A DNA stretch of 64,000 bases from Nilaparvata lugens (GCF_014356525.2 NC_052510.1:18023999-18087998), one strand, 5' to 3'. Positions 11,597 through 24,700 are shown, counted from the stretch's first letter. Notes: a model not told the origin generated them from the sequence alone. A program made the numbers and translations.

Positions 11597-12076
11597 AGGT
11601 ACGAACCCACTAGAACGTACCAGACACGGACCGTGTCAGACCATGCCAGGCACGTAAAATAACAACTATGCCCACTACAACGGATCAACAGCGTTCTATG
11701 CCAGTACATTACGCGTATGGTACGGGTATGATACGCGTATGGTACGCGTATGATACGCGTATGATGCCCGGTCAGAAGTTGTTGGGAACGCGTCAGTTAG
11801 CAAGAGAATGTAGCGGTGAACTGGTTACCAACGCGGTGCATACGCGGTTACAACGGGGTTTGCAGGCGTCACGTGCCATGCAAGGAGCGTTCCGTCACAG
11901 ACAAAATATACTGGCCGACAAATGTTGACCTGGACGTGCATGGCACGGTCCGTGCTTGGCCGGTGACGGAACGGTCTAATGGGTGTATTACATATCAAAT
12001 GATGCAAAGAATATTTTTTTGCATGTGTCGGTACGGGCACGGTCATGGTATGATACGTTCTAGTGGGTTCAGACCT
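11597..12076 (+). mobile_element. Complete 480-bp MITE, TTA target duplication
   Basis: Terminal inverted repeats begin aggtacgaacccactagaac at the left and match the complement of the right end. TTA flanks both sides (11594-11596 and 12077-12079). The interior has a run of GTATGRTACGCGTAT-like repeats around 11708-11765. No transposase is encoded, so it is non-autonomous. Confidence 0.75.
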
Positions 12077-12342
12077 TTACCGATTCAGCACTCACCGAAG
12101 CAGCAATATCCGGCTACAGTCATAGTTGCTGCCAACGCGCGCGCGCACGCACACACACACTCACTCACAATTCGGCAATGCCGTTTTCACTGACACAACA
12201 GTTTGATGGTATACTTTTAGAATAATTACATGAATTTCACAAAACACGTCTACTCGCTTCGGCTTCTGAAAGCTGACTGAATAGAACAAATAATAAAATA
12301 AAATCAACTTCAATACTCACCGTTTTTTGAGATTCCGTTTTT

Positions 12343-14945
12343 TGTAGTGGTGACGTTGACTCTGCAGTAGATAAGTTTTATAAAATACTTTACCATCATT
12401 TCAATGAGTTCATTCCTAAGAGGAGGGTGATTTTTTCAAATAATAAGTATCCTCCTTGGTTCACACATGATATCATATCTGATTTGAAATTGAAGAATAA
12501 GTGTTCAAGAAAGAGAAGGACTTCACCCTATCATGATAATATATTTAAAACATTACGAGCATCTCTTAAAACTAGAATTTCAGCAGCCTATGAGGCATAT
12601 TCAAGTAGAATTCAAAATAGTTTGCGAAATAATGTTAAAAATTTCTGGAAGTATGTGAATTCGAAAAGAAAAACTTCTTTTGTAGAGTCGACCATGACAC
12701 TTGACGGAGAGTCCTACTGTGGGGCAAATATCGTCAATGGGTTTTCTAAATATTTTAAATCTGTTTATGAGGCTGATACACCTGATGCACAAGAGGGGGT
12801 TCCTGAGGTGTCTGAGTGCTGCTCATTGTTGAATGGGGGTGTTGGGTCAGTCTCTTTTGATGACATCCTGTCTGCGATTAATGAGCTTAAGTCTGGCTGC
12901 TCTGAGGGTCCTGATGCGATTCCAACTTTTATTGTTAAGGGCTGTGCCGCAGTCTTGATAAAGCCATTGAAATTTATTTTTAATTTGTCTTTGAGGACGG
13001 GTAAATTTCCTTCAAAATGGAAGGTGGCAAGGGTTACTCCAGTTTTCAAATCTGGAAATAGAAATGATATAAAAAATTATAGGCCAATTTCTATTTTAAA
13101 TTGTTTTTCTAAAGTTTTTGAAAAAGTTATTTATTCCATAATTTATGATCAGGGTCAGAGAATTATTTCACCCCAGCAGCATGGATTTTTACCTCGTCGC
13201 TCCACTGTTTCCAATCTTATGGTTTTTAGTAATGAAGTGTCACATGTTCTAGATGATGGAGGGCGTACTGATGTTATTTACACAGATTTATCAAAAGCCT
13301 TTGACACTATCAACCATAGACTTCTGATAAGAAAACTTAAAGTGTTGGGATTCTGCGATACTCTGGTTCATCTTGTCCAGAGCTACCTTCAAGCAAGAAA
13401 ACAATATGTAAAAATTCAACAATATAAATCAGAATTCTTTGAGTGCACATCGGGGGTACCTCAGGGCTCTAACCTTGGGCCACTCCTTTTTATTTTATTC
13501 ATCAATGATCTCCCATCTGTTATCAATAAATCAAAATGTCTTTTGTATGCAGATGATGTCAAGTTGTTCAAAGAAGTCAATGATCTGAGAGATTGTTATG
13601 ATTTACAGATTGACGTTGACAATTTGTCCAAGTGGTGTGTTACAAATGAACTAAAAATAAATGTAGGAAAATGTAAATTCATGAGTTTTACTCGACAGTC
13701 TTCTCCTTTCATACATGTTTACCATATAAATGGTATACCGTTAGAAAAGGTGGAATCGTTCAAGGATCTTGGAGTGGTTTTCAGTTCTGATTTTTCTTTC
13801 AATGCACATGTAGATTACATATCTAACAGAGCTAATCAGCAGATGGGATTCATCTTGAGGACATGCTCACCCTTTGGAGACATAGTGCCTTTGGTACTGT
13901 TATACAAATCAATTGTAAGAAGCCTGATGGAATATGCTAGCGAAATTTGGAATCCATATTATAATGAACAGATTCAAATACTAGAACGAATGCAGAATAA
14001 ATTCTTGAGATGTATTTATTATAAAAAGCACAATGTTTTCTGCCCGTTTGATTACCCTACCAATTCTTTAAGAAGTATGTTTCAAATTAAATCACTGAAA
14101 GTCAGACGTGACGTCAAATCTCTTCTTTTCCTTTATAATCTTTTAAATAACAAAATTGATTCTCCGTATCTGCTTTCCAAAATTAATATTTATATAAATA
14201 CCATTGCTCGTCGTTCGACCTTTTCTTTTCATATCTCACGCTCCAGAACGGTGAGTCATTATAACTCTCCTCTGAATAGAGCACAGAGAATTTTCAATAG
14301 TTGTTCTCAGCACTTGGATATCTTTTGGTTCTCCCCGTACAAATTCCATAGGATGGCGTGCGATCTAGTCGATAATATTATGTGATTTGTCATTTCGTGA
14401 TTTGCATTTCTTTCTTTCATTAATTTTATGTGGTAGTGATTCACAGACATTCTATTTTTCTTTTCATTGTAGGCTAAACTTGAATCAACAGACTTTATTA
14501 AGTTTTAAAGTTCAGGGTTTAATTAATTACCTTTGCAATTTTCTCATTATAAATATTGATTTATTTGTTGTGATATATTGATAATTATTGATCAATTGAA
14601 TAATTATTTTTCAGGCCTATTGATTAATTTATTGTAGTTTATTGATAATTGATTAATTGAATACAGTAATTATTGATTTCAGGTTTTCTAAAATTGTTAA
14701 AATCTTATATTTAATTTCATTCTCATTCATTTGACATACTTTTGTTAGTATTTTTGATTCATTCAATTTCCATTTCTTATTATTTCACTTACATTACATT
14801 TCTTGTTTTTTAACATTTCTTCATACTTAATTCTTAAAATACATTTTTGGATTGTATAGTGTATGATTGTAATGTGTGAAGGAGGCAAAATGGGTTTTTA
14901 CCTGTTGCCTCCATGAATAAAATTATTTATTTATCTTATTTATTT
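12343..14945 (+). mobile_element. 5'-truncated LINE of the CR1/Jockey group, young copy
   Basis: The homology to the long LINE at 52.4-57.9 kb starts near 12346 (DVDSAV...) and runs to the 3' terminus. The 3' end (aaggaggcaaaatgggttt, ctcc, AATAAA, then a TTATTTATT repeat) matches the other copy base for base over most of 60 bp. The ORF has no internal stop over about 675 codons, which suggests recent insertion. Confidence 0.8.
12346..14385 (+). CDS. LINE ORF2 C-terminal part: reverse transcriptase
   Basis: The frame is open from about 12346; the first ATG is at 12427. It lacks the endonuclease. Visible RT blocks are NYRPISILNCFSKVFEKV, YTDLSKAFDTINH, SGVPQGSNLGPLLFILFIND and the catalytic LYADDVKLF, followed by LKINVGKCKFM and FKDLGVVFS. 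The C-terminal domain contains FCPFDYPTNSLR and RRSTFSFHISRSR. It is close to residues 280-949 of the 949-residue ORF2 at 55560-52711, so it is the same family. No promoter of its own is expected because of the 5' truncation. Confidence 0.8.
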   Translation, partial: SGDVDSAVDKFYKILYHHFNEFIPKRRVIFSNNKYPPWFTHDIISDLKLKNKCSRKRRTSPYHDNIFKTLRASLKTRISAAYEAYSSRIQNSLRNNVKNFWKYVNSKRKTSFVESTMTLDGESYCGANIVNGFSKYFKSVYEADTPDAQEGVPEVSECCSLLNGGVGSVSFDDILSAINELKSGCSEGPDAIPTFIVKGCAAVLIKPLKFIFNLSLRTGKFPSKWKVARVTPVFKSGNRNDIKNYRPISILNCFSKVFEKVIYSIIYDQGQRIISPQQHGFLPRRSTVSNLMVFSNEVSHVLDDGGRTDVIYTDLSKAFDTINHRLLIRKLKVLGFCDTLVHLVQSYLQARKQYVKIQQYKSEFFECTSGVPQGSNLGPLLFILFINDLPSVINKSKCLLYADDVKLFKEVNDLRDCYDLQIDVDNLSKWCVTNELKINVGKCKFMSFTRQSSPFIHVYHINGIPLEKVESFKDLGVVFSSDFSFNAHVDYISNRANQQMGFILRTCSPFGDIVPLVLLYKSIVRSLMEYASEIWNPYYNEQIQILERMQNKFLRCIYYKKHNVFCPFDYPTNSLRSMFQIKSLKVRRDVKSLLFLYNLLNNKIDSPYLLSKINIYINTIARRSTFSFHISRSRTVSHYNSPLNRAQRIFNSCSQHLDIFWFSPYKFHRMACDLVDNIM

Positions 14946-16469
14946 ATTTATTATCTATTTGTCACCATCGGAAAGGTTAGATATACTCAAGAATTAACTA
15001 TGAAATTAGTAATCATGTTGTAAATTTAATATACAAACTTAAGAGAAAAGAATATTTCAAAATACAAGAAAATTAGATTTTACAACTCCCACTATGCTGG
15101 ATTCTGATGATTAGATGTTGATGTATATTTTATTCGTAAATACCTTGTTATAAGTGGGAGGCCTCCTACACTTTTTTTATATCGGACATTCACTAAAACA
15201 CATGAAGCTCTGAAGTATTCCATACTTGTGATGAATTTGTTCATTCTTCAGTAGTTATTTTCGAACGGATTTGTTGACAATTTTCCATAGTCATATCAAA
15301 GATTGTGATTCCAAATTCAACTAGATACCATAAGATTCGACGAGATTCAATGAGATGCAATGACCGCTGTAGAATAAAAGAGAATAAATTTTTAACCACT
15401 ATTTTAAAAAAGATGAGTTCAAAAATACAGAATCTGTACTTTTTCAAACATGATACCTTAGTAAATTAAATTTACTTGATATCAAATTTTGTCAAGAGAA
15501 ACAAAAATATAATTCATAGACAAAGAATTCAAATTAGTTGAAGTGAAGCTTCCAAAATATTACATTTTATTACTTTTAAAGGAACATGTCAACATGAACA
15601 TGAATCAGACTTTATTATATTATATTTAATAGACTAGCCAGAACATGAATACATATCAATTTCTATTTCATTTAAAAAAAATTGAGACAACTTAAAGCTT
15701 GAATTTATATGAAAATGTTTCAAACATTGGATTAGGTTATTAATTATCTGAAAAATAGTTTTAAGAATGCTAGGATAGAATTAAATTCAATTTACAGACA
15801 TGAAAATTTCGAATAAGAAAACAACTTAAAAAGTAATTTAAAGAAATAAATCATTAACTGTACAGCGGATTTCGGATGTAATAAATTATACATTTCCACA
15901 AAAAACTTAAAAAAGAAATTCAGATACTCAACAACTGAAATTAAATTATGGTGACTGAATTTTCCACCATGATTACTTTGCTTTAAATCAATTTACAAAA
16001 AAAAATCATCTACATGGAAAAACTAAAAATAAAAGAAATAAAAATAAAAATAGATATCACAACTTGTGATGTTAGAAAATCTTTGCTCTGAGCGACTACA
16101 TCTTTAGCAGAACCAAATTTTAGCAGAACTAAATAAAAAAACAAAAATTCAAGGGTTAATTTAAACGACCCTTCTCCAAGAAATGCTCGAGCAAAAGTGT
16201 TCAGACCAAACGAAAAAGGATTCAACGAAATGTAGAAATGACTTAAGCAAAACGGTATTATCTGAAAGACAAGGAGAGTAGAGAGAAGGGAATAGAAAGA
16301 CTGCATGGCACTGACAAGGACAGAGCAAAGAGGAAGAAAGCACAGAATCAATTGAACAAGCCAGCGTTTGCAAGTTTCTAGATAGTGAAAAACAACTGAT
16401 AAAACTAATCATGTTAAAAAACGTCTCACACTTAAGATTAGTATAGTTGAATATACTTAGTATATATAC
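14946..16469. other. No gene recognised
   Basis: AT-rich, with no ORF showing a recognisable motif and no clear inverted repeat. ORFs at 16010-16412 (-) are low-complexity hydrophobic readings without family features. Confidence 0.4.
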
Positions 16470-18720
16470 TTAAGTCGAATTGTCTGTAGAATGCAAGCAT
16501 CTTTTCAACTGGCTAAATTGATGATACCTCATTAGATTTGGGAAAACTGGTGTTGATAAAAGAGGATTTGTCGACCAGTACATTTCAAAGGTGGGTATCC
16601 TTACAATACTTTGCAATAATATAATTGCAAAATAAACAAACAACTCATTTTTTGTAGAGGGCTGCCAATTATGAATAGTGTGTATGTGTAGCCTACAGCA
16701 TAGGCTACTTATTTGTTTCATCTGTAATAAGTGTCGTGATATCATCATTCAAGTATAATTTCACATATTGAAGAGGGTCCATATCATCATCTAATTGAAA
16801 GTTTATTGCTTGACTCCCTACAAATGGAAATTGTGGAAACGGCAGCAAATTAGCATTTGCATTGACATTATTTCAAACACGAGCAGCAGATATCTGTTCA
16901 TCATCTGATGCTGAACTCACTTCACTGTCAGGCCTCTTTCACACGATAGGAGACGTGCAACTTGAACACTGAACAGTGTTCTCGTTTTTTTGTCGAAGTA
17001 CATTGAGTCAAATCGTGTCTTTCACATGGTGACTCCTATCCAGGAACCTCGTTTTGTCACGTCTTTTCCCCTCGAGGCAAGCAGAGGCAAGATCTAACAA
17101 CTACGCCGCCGTTTCCACAAAGTATGACTCATCACTTTTTTCTCAAAGTCTAACTTCCTTAAAAATATAGATAGAAGATTTCTGATTTCGGATTTGGATT
17201 CAGCGACCCCAAATTCTTTAAAGCGTGAGTCCCGTTTTCGAAAATATCCGAAAACAAGGAAGTTATGGCTGTTTTTAATAAAGCTTTCTATTATCATATA
17301 ATTATACGGTAAAAACGAACAGGTACTGTACTATACAGTACGTAAGTACTCTAGCTATTATAATACAACTTACACTGTATTCGTGTAGGAAATTTGGTAG
17401 GTTATTTATCTTGATTTCTGGAAATACCCCAAAATAAGGGAGTAAGATAACTTTGAAAAACCAAAGTTTTCCTGCCGATTGAAGAAACATTAAAAATTAG
17501 TCTACAAGACATATTATGTCTTAGAATAAAAACGTGTAACAAATATCAGATCACTATTCAAGCTATCAAGCTTTTCATAAATTTCATAAGTTTGTGTCAA
17601 CGGTATATGACATAAAAGGCAAATGCTCGCGCTTGGTCCATAGTTCTACGACTGAGGAATGAGGATTTAGGTCAGCAACTAAAATCGACAAGCCATGATT
17701 GTCAATCTTACTCATGATACAAAGCTTTGTACTATGATACATGGTTTTCATTCCATATCATTCTTTAATAAAAATAAAACAAGATTCCGGTTTCAAAAGC
17801 ATCAAAGTCGCCAGGCTGGTCTGAGCTATTCATGACTTTTTTTCAGTAGTATGCATTATCAACTCAGCAGTTCTAATACACAGACATCACTACTTGGAAT
17901 GCCATGACATTTTCTATTCTTTCAATTCCTATTATTACCATAGATCGATTCAGATCAGCACAATGTTTATACTGTATGTTCATAATAGATTTTTCTGATT
18001 GTAAAAAGAAATAGTCAATAATTGCTGAGAATTTAAAGTGATATTCCACGATTTGAACCTGATAAATTGGATTGTTGAATGACAATTGAAATTCAGTGAA
18101 TTTTACTGTACAACATTCCTTTTCCTCCTATTTTATTGGGTGATGAGTGGAGATGATTTATGATTTCATATTTGGATTCATCTTTTCATAGTTCAATATT
18201 TTTTTGGAAAACTAGAACTTTTAAAAATTAAAAATGTTTATGTATAAACTTCTCAGGTGTTCAAAAACTTCTTAAAACCTTTGCCTGTCCCTTTGTGAGG
18301 CAGGAGTATTATTATCTTAGTATGTACTATATAATCATATGATAATGGAAAGCTATATTAAAAACAGCTATAACTCCCTTGTTTTCGGGTATTTTTGAAA
18401 ATGGGACTTGCGCTTTAAAGAATTTGGGGTCGCTGAATCCAAATCCGAAATCAGAAATCTTCTATCTATATTTTTAAGGAAGTTAGACTTTGAGGAAAAG
18501 TGATGAGTCATAGGTTTGAGCAAACGTCGGCATAGTTGTTAGATCTGTCGGCTTATTCGTAAGATCCCCATGTGAAAGTACAGGAGAGCTGCAAAATATG
18601 AAATATGATGTTCTGTAATATGATATTCTAGGAGCGAGGTCTCTGCCGTGTGAAACTGGCCTCACTGTCAGTCCCAGAACTACTTAGAAATAAATCATCA
18701 GCACTGTCTTCATCACTCAT
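16470..18720 (-). pseudogene. piggyBac-like transposase N-terminus, split by an insertion
   Basis: The ATG at 18720 opens an acidic start (MSDEDSADDLFLSSSGTDSE) that reaches 18662. It resumes in frame at 16930 with VSSASDDEQ after a 1.73 kb insert. Further on are LDDDMDPLQYVKLYLNDDI and TTLITDETNK, typical of the N-terminal part of the piggyBac-family domain. After stops, 16748-16470 has HNWQPSTKNELFVYFAIILL and FEMYWSTNPLLSTPVF. It ends at RCLHSTDNST. In intact relatives the catalytic aspartates follow; they are absent here. Several stops make it a relic. Confidence 0.7.
16931..18661. mobile_element. 1.73 kb long-TIR element, 9-bp TSD, inside a piggyBac gene
   Basis: TCACTGTCA is found at 16922-16930 and again at 18662-18670. 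The ends GGCCtcTTTCACACG and its inverse (GGCCagTTTCACACG) mark the TIR. Farther in, 17102-17306 and 18335-18532 are inverted repeats of about 200 bp with high identity. The 1 kb centre has no recognisable ORF. A 9-bp duplication with long TIRs fits Mutator-like elements (inference). Confidence 0.75.
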
Positions 18721-19022
18721 TTTTACTATTCATTATTTGCCGCAAACAATAAACAATAAATAAACTGTATAGACAAAAATAAAAACCGCAAACACTGTGT
18801 AACACAGCTGACAAAACAGACTGCCAATAGCGCCAACTGATTGTCAAAACAAACAATTACACAGCAGCAAATTATAGAAACACTGTTTCCAATTTGATAT
18901 AACAAGATGGCTTATAAATGAGCGGAAGAACGAGTAAAATCGGCTGAGAATGAATATAGGAAAAATCAACTGCTGACGCCCAAGTTAACACGGTTACAAC
19001 CAAACCAACCATTGGCCAAGAT

Positions 19023-19330
19023 GGCCCGGCCACGTTCGAATTTAACCAAACCAACTATGCCAAGATTTACTTCTTATGTTCTACTGTTTCATACCTCAAA
19101 CCAAACTTAAATCGAATCACGCATAACGGAGATATTGGCGAAAATATGTGAAGGTCACCTTTCACGTGCATGTCCCTGGCCCGGCCACATTTGAATTTAA
19201 ACAAATCAACTATGCCAAGATTTTCTACATATTTTCTACTATTTTATACCTCCATTAACAGATTTTATACTTCAACCCTAACGGAGTTATGGGGATTGTA
19301 AGTTTTCACTCACCCCCCTCGTCTATTACC
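19023..19330. repeat. Two-unit ~155-bp tandem duplication
   Basis: The unit starting ggcccggccacgttcgaatt near 19023 recurs, diverged, at 19178, including the aactatgccaagatttact block and the tataCCtc block. Its function is unknown. It lies 0.3 kb upstream of the piggyBac relic start (minus strand). Confidence 0.6.
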
Positions 19331-19339
19331 ACTCATGTA

Positions 19340-20257
19340 AGCACGTGTCTAGCCTAACCATGATTGAGTTTCTAAAAAAATAAATGACCCAATATGTGGT
19401 ACACAAGCTGAGCAAGATTACTGACATGTGAATCAATTTTAGAATATAAATGTAACAATTCCTGACAACTATAAGGAAATATTTAGGATAAAAGATTGTA
19501 GGTACCTCAATATTAAAGTCCTGAAATCAGATTAATGTTGTAATGTTTTCTAATACAGTTCACAAGTTATTCAAGTTATCGTTTGAGTGGATGTTTGCAC
19601 ATAAAAACTAAAAATTGCTGTTGGAAGAAACAGGATTTTCCGAACTCCCTATCATTATTCTACAATTGTGGGGAATTTTTGCTGGGTAAAAAACCTATCT
19701 GAATATTATTTTCAAAATGTCCGAAAATCCCCTGTTACTTACTCAGCCGCCATTTTGTTTCTTACACATACTATCTTAACCAAGTACTCTCAGACAGTTG
19801 GAAAAATTATTATTAGATAAGTTTCGTACCCAGGAACAGTGCCCTAGATTTTTGGTAGGGAAACACTGTGTGAAGTGGTTGATTATAAAAATAAACATGT
19901 ATTGAACTATGTTTTGAATTGTTATTGATGGAATCTCACATGACAAAAAATAATGTCAGGATATAAACATAAAACAACTAATAACATAAAAAATGCATTG
20001 CAAGACATACCTTTATTTCATCAATAACTATAATTATGTGTCTATAATTTTGTGACCACCTCATAAAGCCAATTTATACCAATAGACGAATAATAATATA
20101 TATATAAATTTTCTTCTACCTATTTCCACAGGGCTTGGAATGCTTGTCTTTCTTTATAAAATTATGTAAATTAAAGAACTAACAAATAGGCATCGCAATG
20201 TATTCCATGATCAGTCAAATATAATGCTACACAATCTATAACAATAATTGTTATAAA
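19340..20257. other. No feature recognised
   Basis: AT-rich intergenic sequence without a recognisable ORF or repeat. Confidence 0.4.
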
Positions 20258-21000
20258 ATGGTCAATGCCACATTGTTTTGTTGTAGTAGTCACAATTTCT
20301 GTCTTGTTTTTTCTTCATTTATTTCAAATTTGTTGTGCATAGGTGAGTTAAGGATGACGGCTTTATTTTCATCTGGAATGTATGAAACCAAAGTCCTAGG
20401 TCCATTTACAGTAAATCGGTTGCAGGTCTTTGCTTGCAGGGGAGAAACTCCTTTGGTATTTCACTTTTGCTCTTCCTCATTGTTCCTACGTAGGTGAGAC
20501 CCACTTTCCCTAGTTAGTTCATTGGCAGTTTCAATACTTGAAAACCAATTATCTGCCATTATGGTATGGTTGGTCTATGTTATGGATTTGCAAAATCAAA
20601 CAACAGATTGGGTTGGTTTACTCATCCTCAATTGTTCCTTGTCTGAAAGACCAACACCATCACTATTTTTGCCTGTATAAATGTAGGCGTTGGATAAGAA
20701 TGATGTTTTTGAAAGGCAAGGCACATTATCTTGATCCCATATTTATGGGGTTTGGAGGGGATATATATCCTGAAAGAACATCTGCCATGGAAAGGGACAA
20801 GCATTTCATATATTGTAGCATCTTAGGATAGGCAGTATGTCTCTTGGGAATTGTTTATTACTTTATTGAAGATATCTGAAATTGCAGCTTCTTTATCTGT
20901 TTCTTCTCTTTGGGCTTGAGTATGTACATCATCAAAACGGAAGAAAGACAGAGAGGACTTCAAATCGTCCCATTGACATTGTATATGTTCTATACTTGTA
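20258..21000 (-). pseudogene. Decayed piggyBac-like transposase, central part
   Basis: The minus strand reads, across frame breaks, SFFRFDDVHTQAQREETDKE, then a stop, then YEMLVPFHGRCSFRIYIPSK and PHKYGIKIMCLA. Next come ADNWFSSIETANELT and TLVSYIPDENKAVILNSP. These match, in order, the conserved blocks of piggyBac-type transposases (GRCSFRxYxPSKPxKYGIK and the DNFFTS-like aspartate block). It is not collinear with the fragment at 16.5-18.7 kb, so it is either a second copy or a rearranged one. Confidence 0.7.
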
Positions 21001-21714
21001 CTCCAGAATAATCCAATAAACGCTGTTCCAAATTTAAGAAAGATGTAGAAAACAAGATGTTGAAAACACTAGTTATGAGCGATGTCTATTTGTCGATAGC
21101 TGAAGAGGAACTGAAGAGCAAATATCATTATCAATATCCAACACCACATGGATATCACTTTGTCTGAAAGTGAAACACAATGAAATTATAATGTATTGAG
21201 CAATAAAATAATTCTATGTGATTATTTTGAAATATCATGCCCAACAAAATAGTTATTCTTTCTTCATACATAACAATTTTACATAGTTTTCAAATTATTC
21301 ATGGAAATAACTAATATGAACTCAACTCGACAAGTTTGCAATTTGAGGCTGCTAAGCAGATCAAAATATGAACAGTAATGATTGTTGCAAATTGAGATGC
21401 GATGCGACATAACATGAGTCTGCTGGACAAGTCAATATTATAATATGAGCATATCAGAATATTCACATTTAAGCTAGCAAATGCAATCATTATTTATATT
21501 AAGATTGATATTAACTCATCTAGTAGTTTCGTGTTACGTCATGTCAATCTGCGACAAGCCTTAGAGGACATTTGATGATGATGATTACAGCTTTCAAATA
21601 GAGGTTAATCAATGAAATTTCATGAAACTTAGCTTTCTTGCTAGAAAATCTTTTTCGATTCAAAATTTTTTCGTATACAAAACGGATTTGATAATGAATA
21701 TCAATAGAACATTA
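21001..21714. other. No feature recognised
   Basis: This would hold the piggyBac N-terminus if one were retained. Only a weak continuation (WDDLKSS) is readable near 20990. Confidence 0.35.
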
Positions 21715-24700
21715 CTAGTTGTCATTAGTTCTGCAAAAAAAAATCAGTTTACAGGTATTATAAGGGTACACTAATATTAGTGATAGGAATATAATCATAT
21801 CTCTACTTACCACAAACTCTTCCAAAATGCCACTTTTGTTGTTTGACATTGTCGGATTCATCAATTCGACTGTGAGGTGGACCTTGGAAAGTGTCCTTGT
21901 AATTGTACAGTCAAATCCACACTCCAAGCAAATAACGTGCTATGGTCCCATCACGAACTTCTCCTCAAACTTGTCAAAAATGCAATATTCTGAAAGAATG
22001 ATCATGCTTGTTTGTAAAAAGGTCCTCTTTTTTACAGTCCTGACAGTATTTGTTTCTATTATCATTGGCATTTTCGAGAATATCTTCTCAATCAGATTAG
22101 TTGCAGTGGTCTCAGTGCTTACCAATCTGATATCTCCAGGTAGTTTCTGAAACTTTGGACTGTGTAGAATTTCCATCCTTCTCCTGTAAACTGAGGCACT
22201 GATACCCTGAGTGGCCAACGTGTGGCATAAATTGATGAATGCTCCAGTTATTGACTGGTCCACATGAAATGAAATGAAATTTATTGATTCCTTTCACAAA
22301 AAAACAAAACAAATTACAATTCAGAAAAGTAGGAACTAAGTTGACCACTCTAACCAGTATTCGTGATCAACTTACAAAAAAATAAATAGAATAATCGTCA
22401 TTACTAAACAATTACATAATGATTATAACTTGATTCAAAATTAAACAACAAATAAAATCCACTGATTTTTGAGTCCAGCATCAATTAAAAATCTCTTGCA
22501 CTCTGTGACGTCTGCAAACCAATGTGAACAAAAATATACAACCAGTACAATTTATCTTGAATATTCAAAAAATATAGTCTATCATTATTATTTTAAACGA
22601 ATGTATTAAAAAACCATTATCACTCTACGATATATTTCTCACGATTCTAATTATTATCGAAAAGAGAAAAAAAATTATATAATGTTCAATCTGTATATTA
22701 TTAGAACCTGCTTTTTTATAAACATATTCATACTTATGTCAGTGTTGCATCAAGAAAAACTAATTCTTGGAAAGACATTAGCCAAGCTCTTAAATGTTTT
22801 AAAAAAGACTTAATATTTCCAGATGATTTGATTTCGTATGGTAATTGATTGAAATATTCTGGAGCAACATATTGGAATGATTGCTTGAAAATTGATTTAT
22901 TGACTTTTGGTAAACGAAACATTCTTTGTGTGATTCTTCTTGTATTGTAATATAAATTCTCTGTACCAGTATTGCCAGCTCTGACATAGAATAGCTTTAA
23001 GACTTTATATACAAAAAGATGTTGTAGAGGTAATGCTCTCATGAAGGAAAATAATGGAAAAGAACTTTCTCTTCTAGTACTGTTGCACATTATACGAATT
23101 ATATTATTCTGAGATACTCTCAGCTTTTCAAGGTAACTCTTACAAGCACCCCCCCAGCTGAGAATCCCATATTGCAGTCTGGATTGTACTAGTGCGAAAT
23201 ATAATATTCTTAAGAGATTAAGATCACAAAAATTTTTCAATAGATAAAACGTTCTCACCGATGATTTAATGCTCTTATGCAAGCTTTGAATGTGGATGTT
23301 CCAATTCAAATTCTGATCAAAGTTAACACCCAAATATCTAAACGCTGTAGTTCTTTCTATCATTTCACATTTGCAATTTATTCTGTTACACTGCAAATCA
23401 TGAAAAACCAGTGGTGATGGTAAATCAAAACTGTTTGTTACGGTACACTAAAATTCACATACTTTGTTTTATTTATGCTTATCTTCATTTTATTATCATC
23501 ACACCATTGTCTCAGTCTTGTCAGGTCTTCATTAATATTTCCCCATATCTCTTCTATATTTCTGTGTGAGTAGAAAAGTGCCACATCATCCGCAAAAGCG
23601 CTCACATGGCCATGTAAGGGTGACTCTAGTAAATCATTGATAAAGATCAGGAACAAAGTGGCTGATAACACTGATCCCTGAGGGACACCTGTTCTGATAA
23701 CAAGTGGTGAACTAAACTGATCCTTATCTTTGACTTTCTGTATTCTGTTGCTAAGAAAACTATTGAACCACTTGTTTGCCGTTCCTCTTATGCCCACTGC
23801 ATCCAGTTTTGCTAATAATATTTTGTAGTCTACTAAGTCGAACGCGGTTTTGAAGTTGATATAGAGTCCAGTTGATTTATAATTTGAATTGAAACTATCA
23901 TAGATTTTTTCAGTTACTGAAATAAGGGCGTCCTCCGTTCCAATTCCTTTTCTGAAACCAAACTGAAAACGACTGAAAAAAACCTATCCTGTCTAGATAT
24001 ACAACTAATCTGCTCCTCATAAGCTTTTCAAATATTTTTGAAAAAACGGATAATAAACTAATTGGTCGGATGTTATCAAGTTTCAGTGAAGAATGTTTTT
24101 TGAAAATTGGTATTACTGTGCTTATTTTTAATCTATCTGGGAATATTCCATTTTGGAAACTGAAGTTAATTATATGAACCAATACTGGAGCTATTGATTC
24201 AGCTATATTTTTAATGAGACTGATATTTTATCATGTCCTGTTGATTTTTTTATTTTTTAAACCTTTTATTACTGATAAGACCTCATCGACAGTAGTAGGA
24301 TAAATAAACATTGATTGGCATAGATAACGGCTTTTACATTGCAGGTTTGGAATTGATAAAGATGGTGTAGGTGTGGGCTGATTTAGGCTACTTTGTACTT
24401 GAACTGAGATAAGCTGGCTGTTAATTGCCCCAGCTATCAGTTTCGGATCATCTGAAATTTTTCCATCGTTTGATTCAATCTGATGGCATTTGCTATTATC
24501 TGATGGAATGCATTGCTATCGTTGATGGCACAAGATACAACTTGCGCAATGCTGTCAAACGCGCAAGTGTTGGTTAATGCTACTTTCCATGTGTGGAACT
24601 TGATAGGTTACAGTTAGTTACTTCTATTCCCGCTTTTTAGGAGTCCTACAGGTTTATGGCCTTTTGCTTCCATGTCAACATTTGTGAGATCTGGTTGCCA

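Larger units (their letters stand above)
4937..12180 (-). mobile_element. Jockey-type LINE, 3'-truncated and interrupted by MITEs
   Basis: ORF1 carries zinc knuckles and a pre-knuckle domain typical of Jockey. ORF2 carries endonuclease and reverse transcriptase pieces with several frameshifts. ORF1 is split at 8680/11517 by an element flanked by TTA. Reading from 11563 (ATG) to 11517 and then from 8680 onwards gives one continuous frame. A second copy of the same element (11597-12076) sits in the presumed 5' UTR. The RT ends at a stop just after NYNKLLL, so the thumb, C-terminus and tail are missing. Loss of the 3' end is atypical of target-primed insertion and implies a later deletion or rearrangement. 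Confidence 0.75.
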
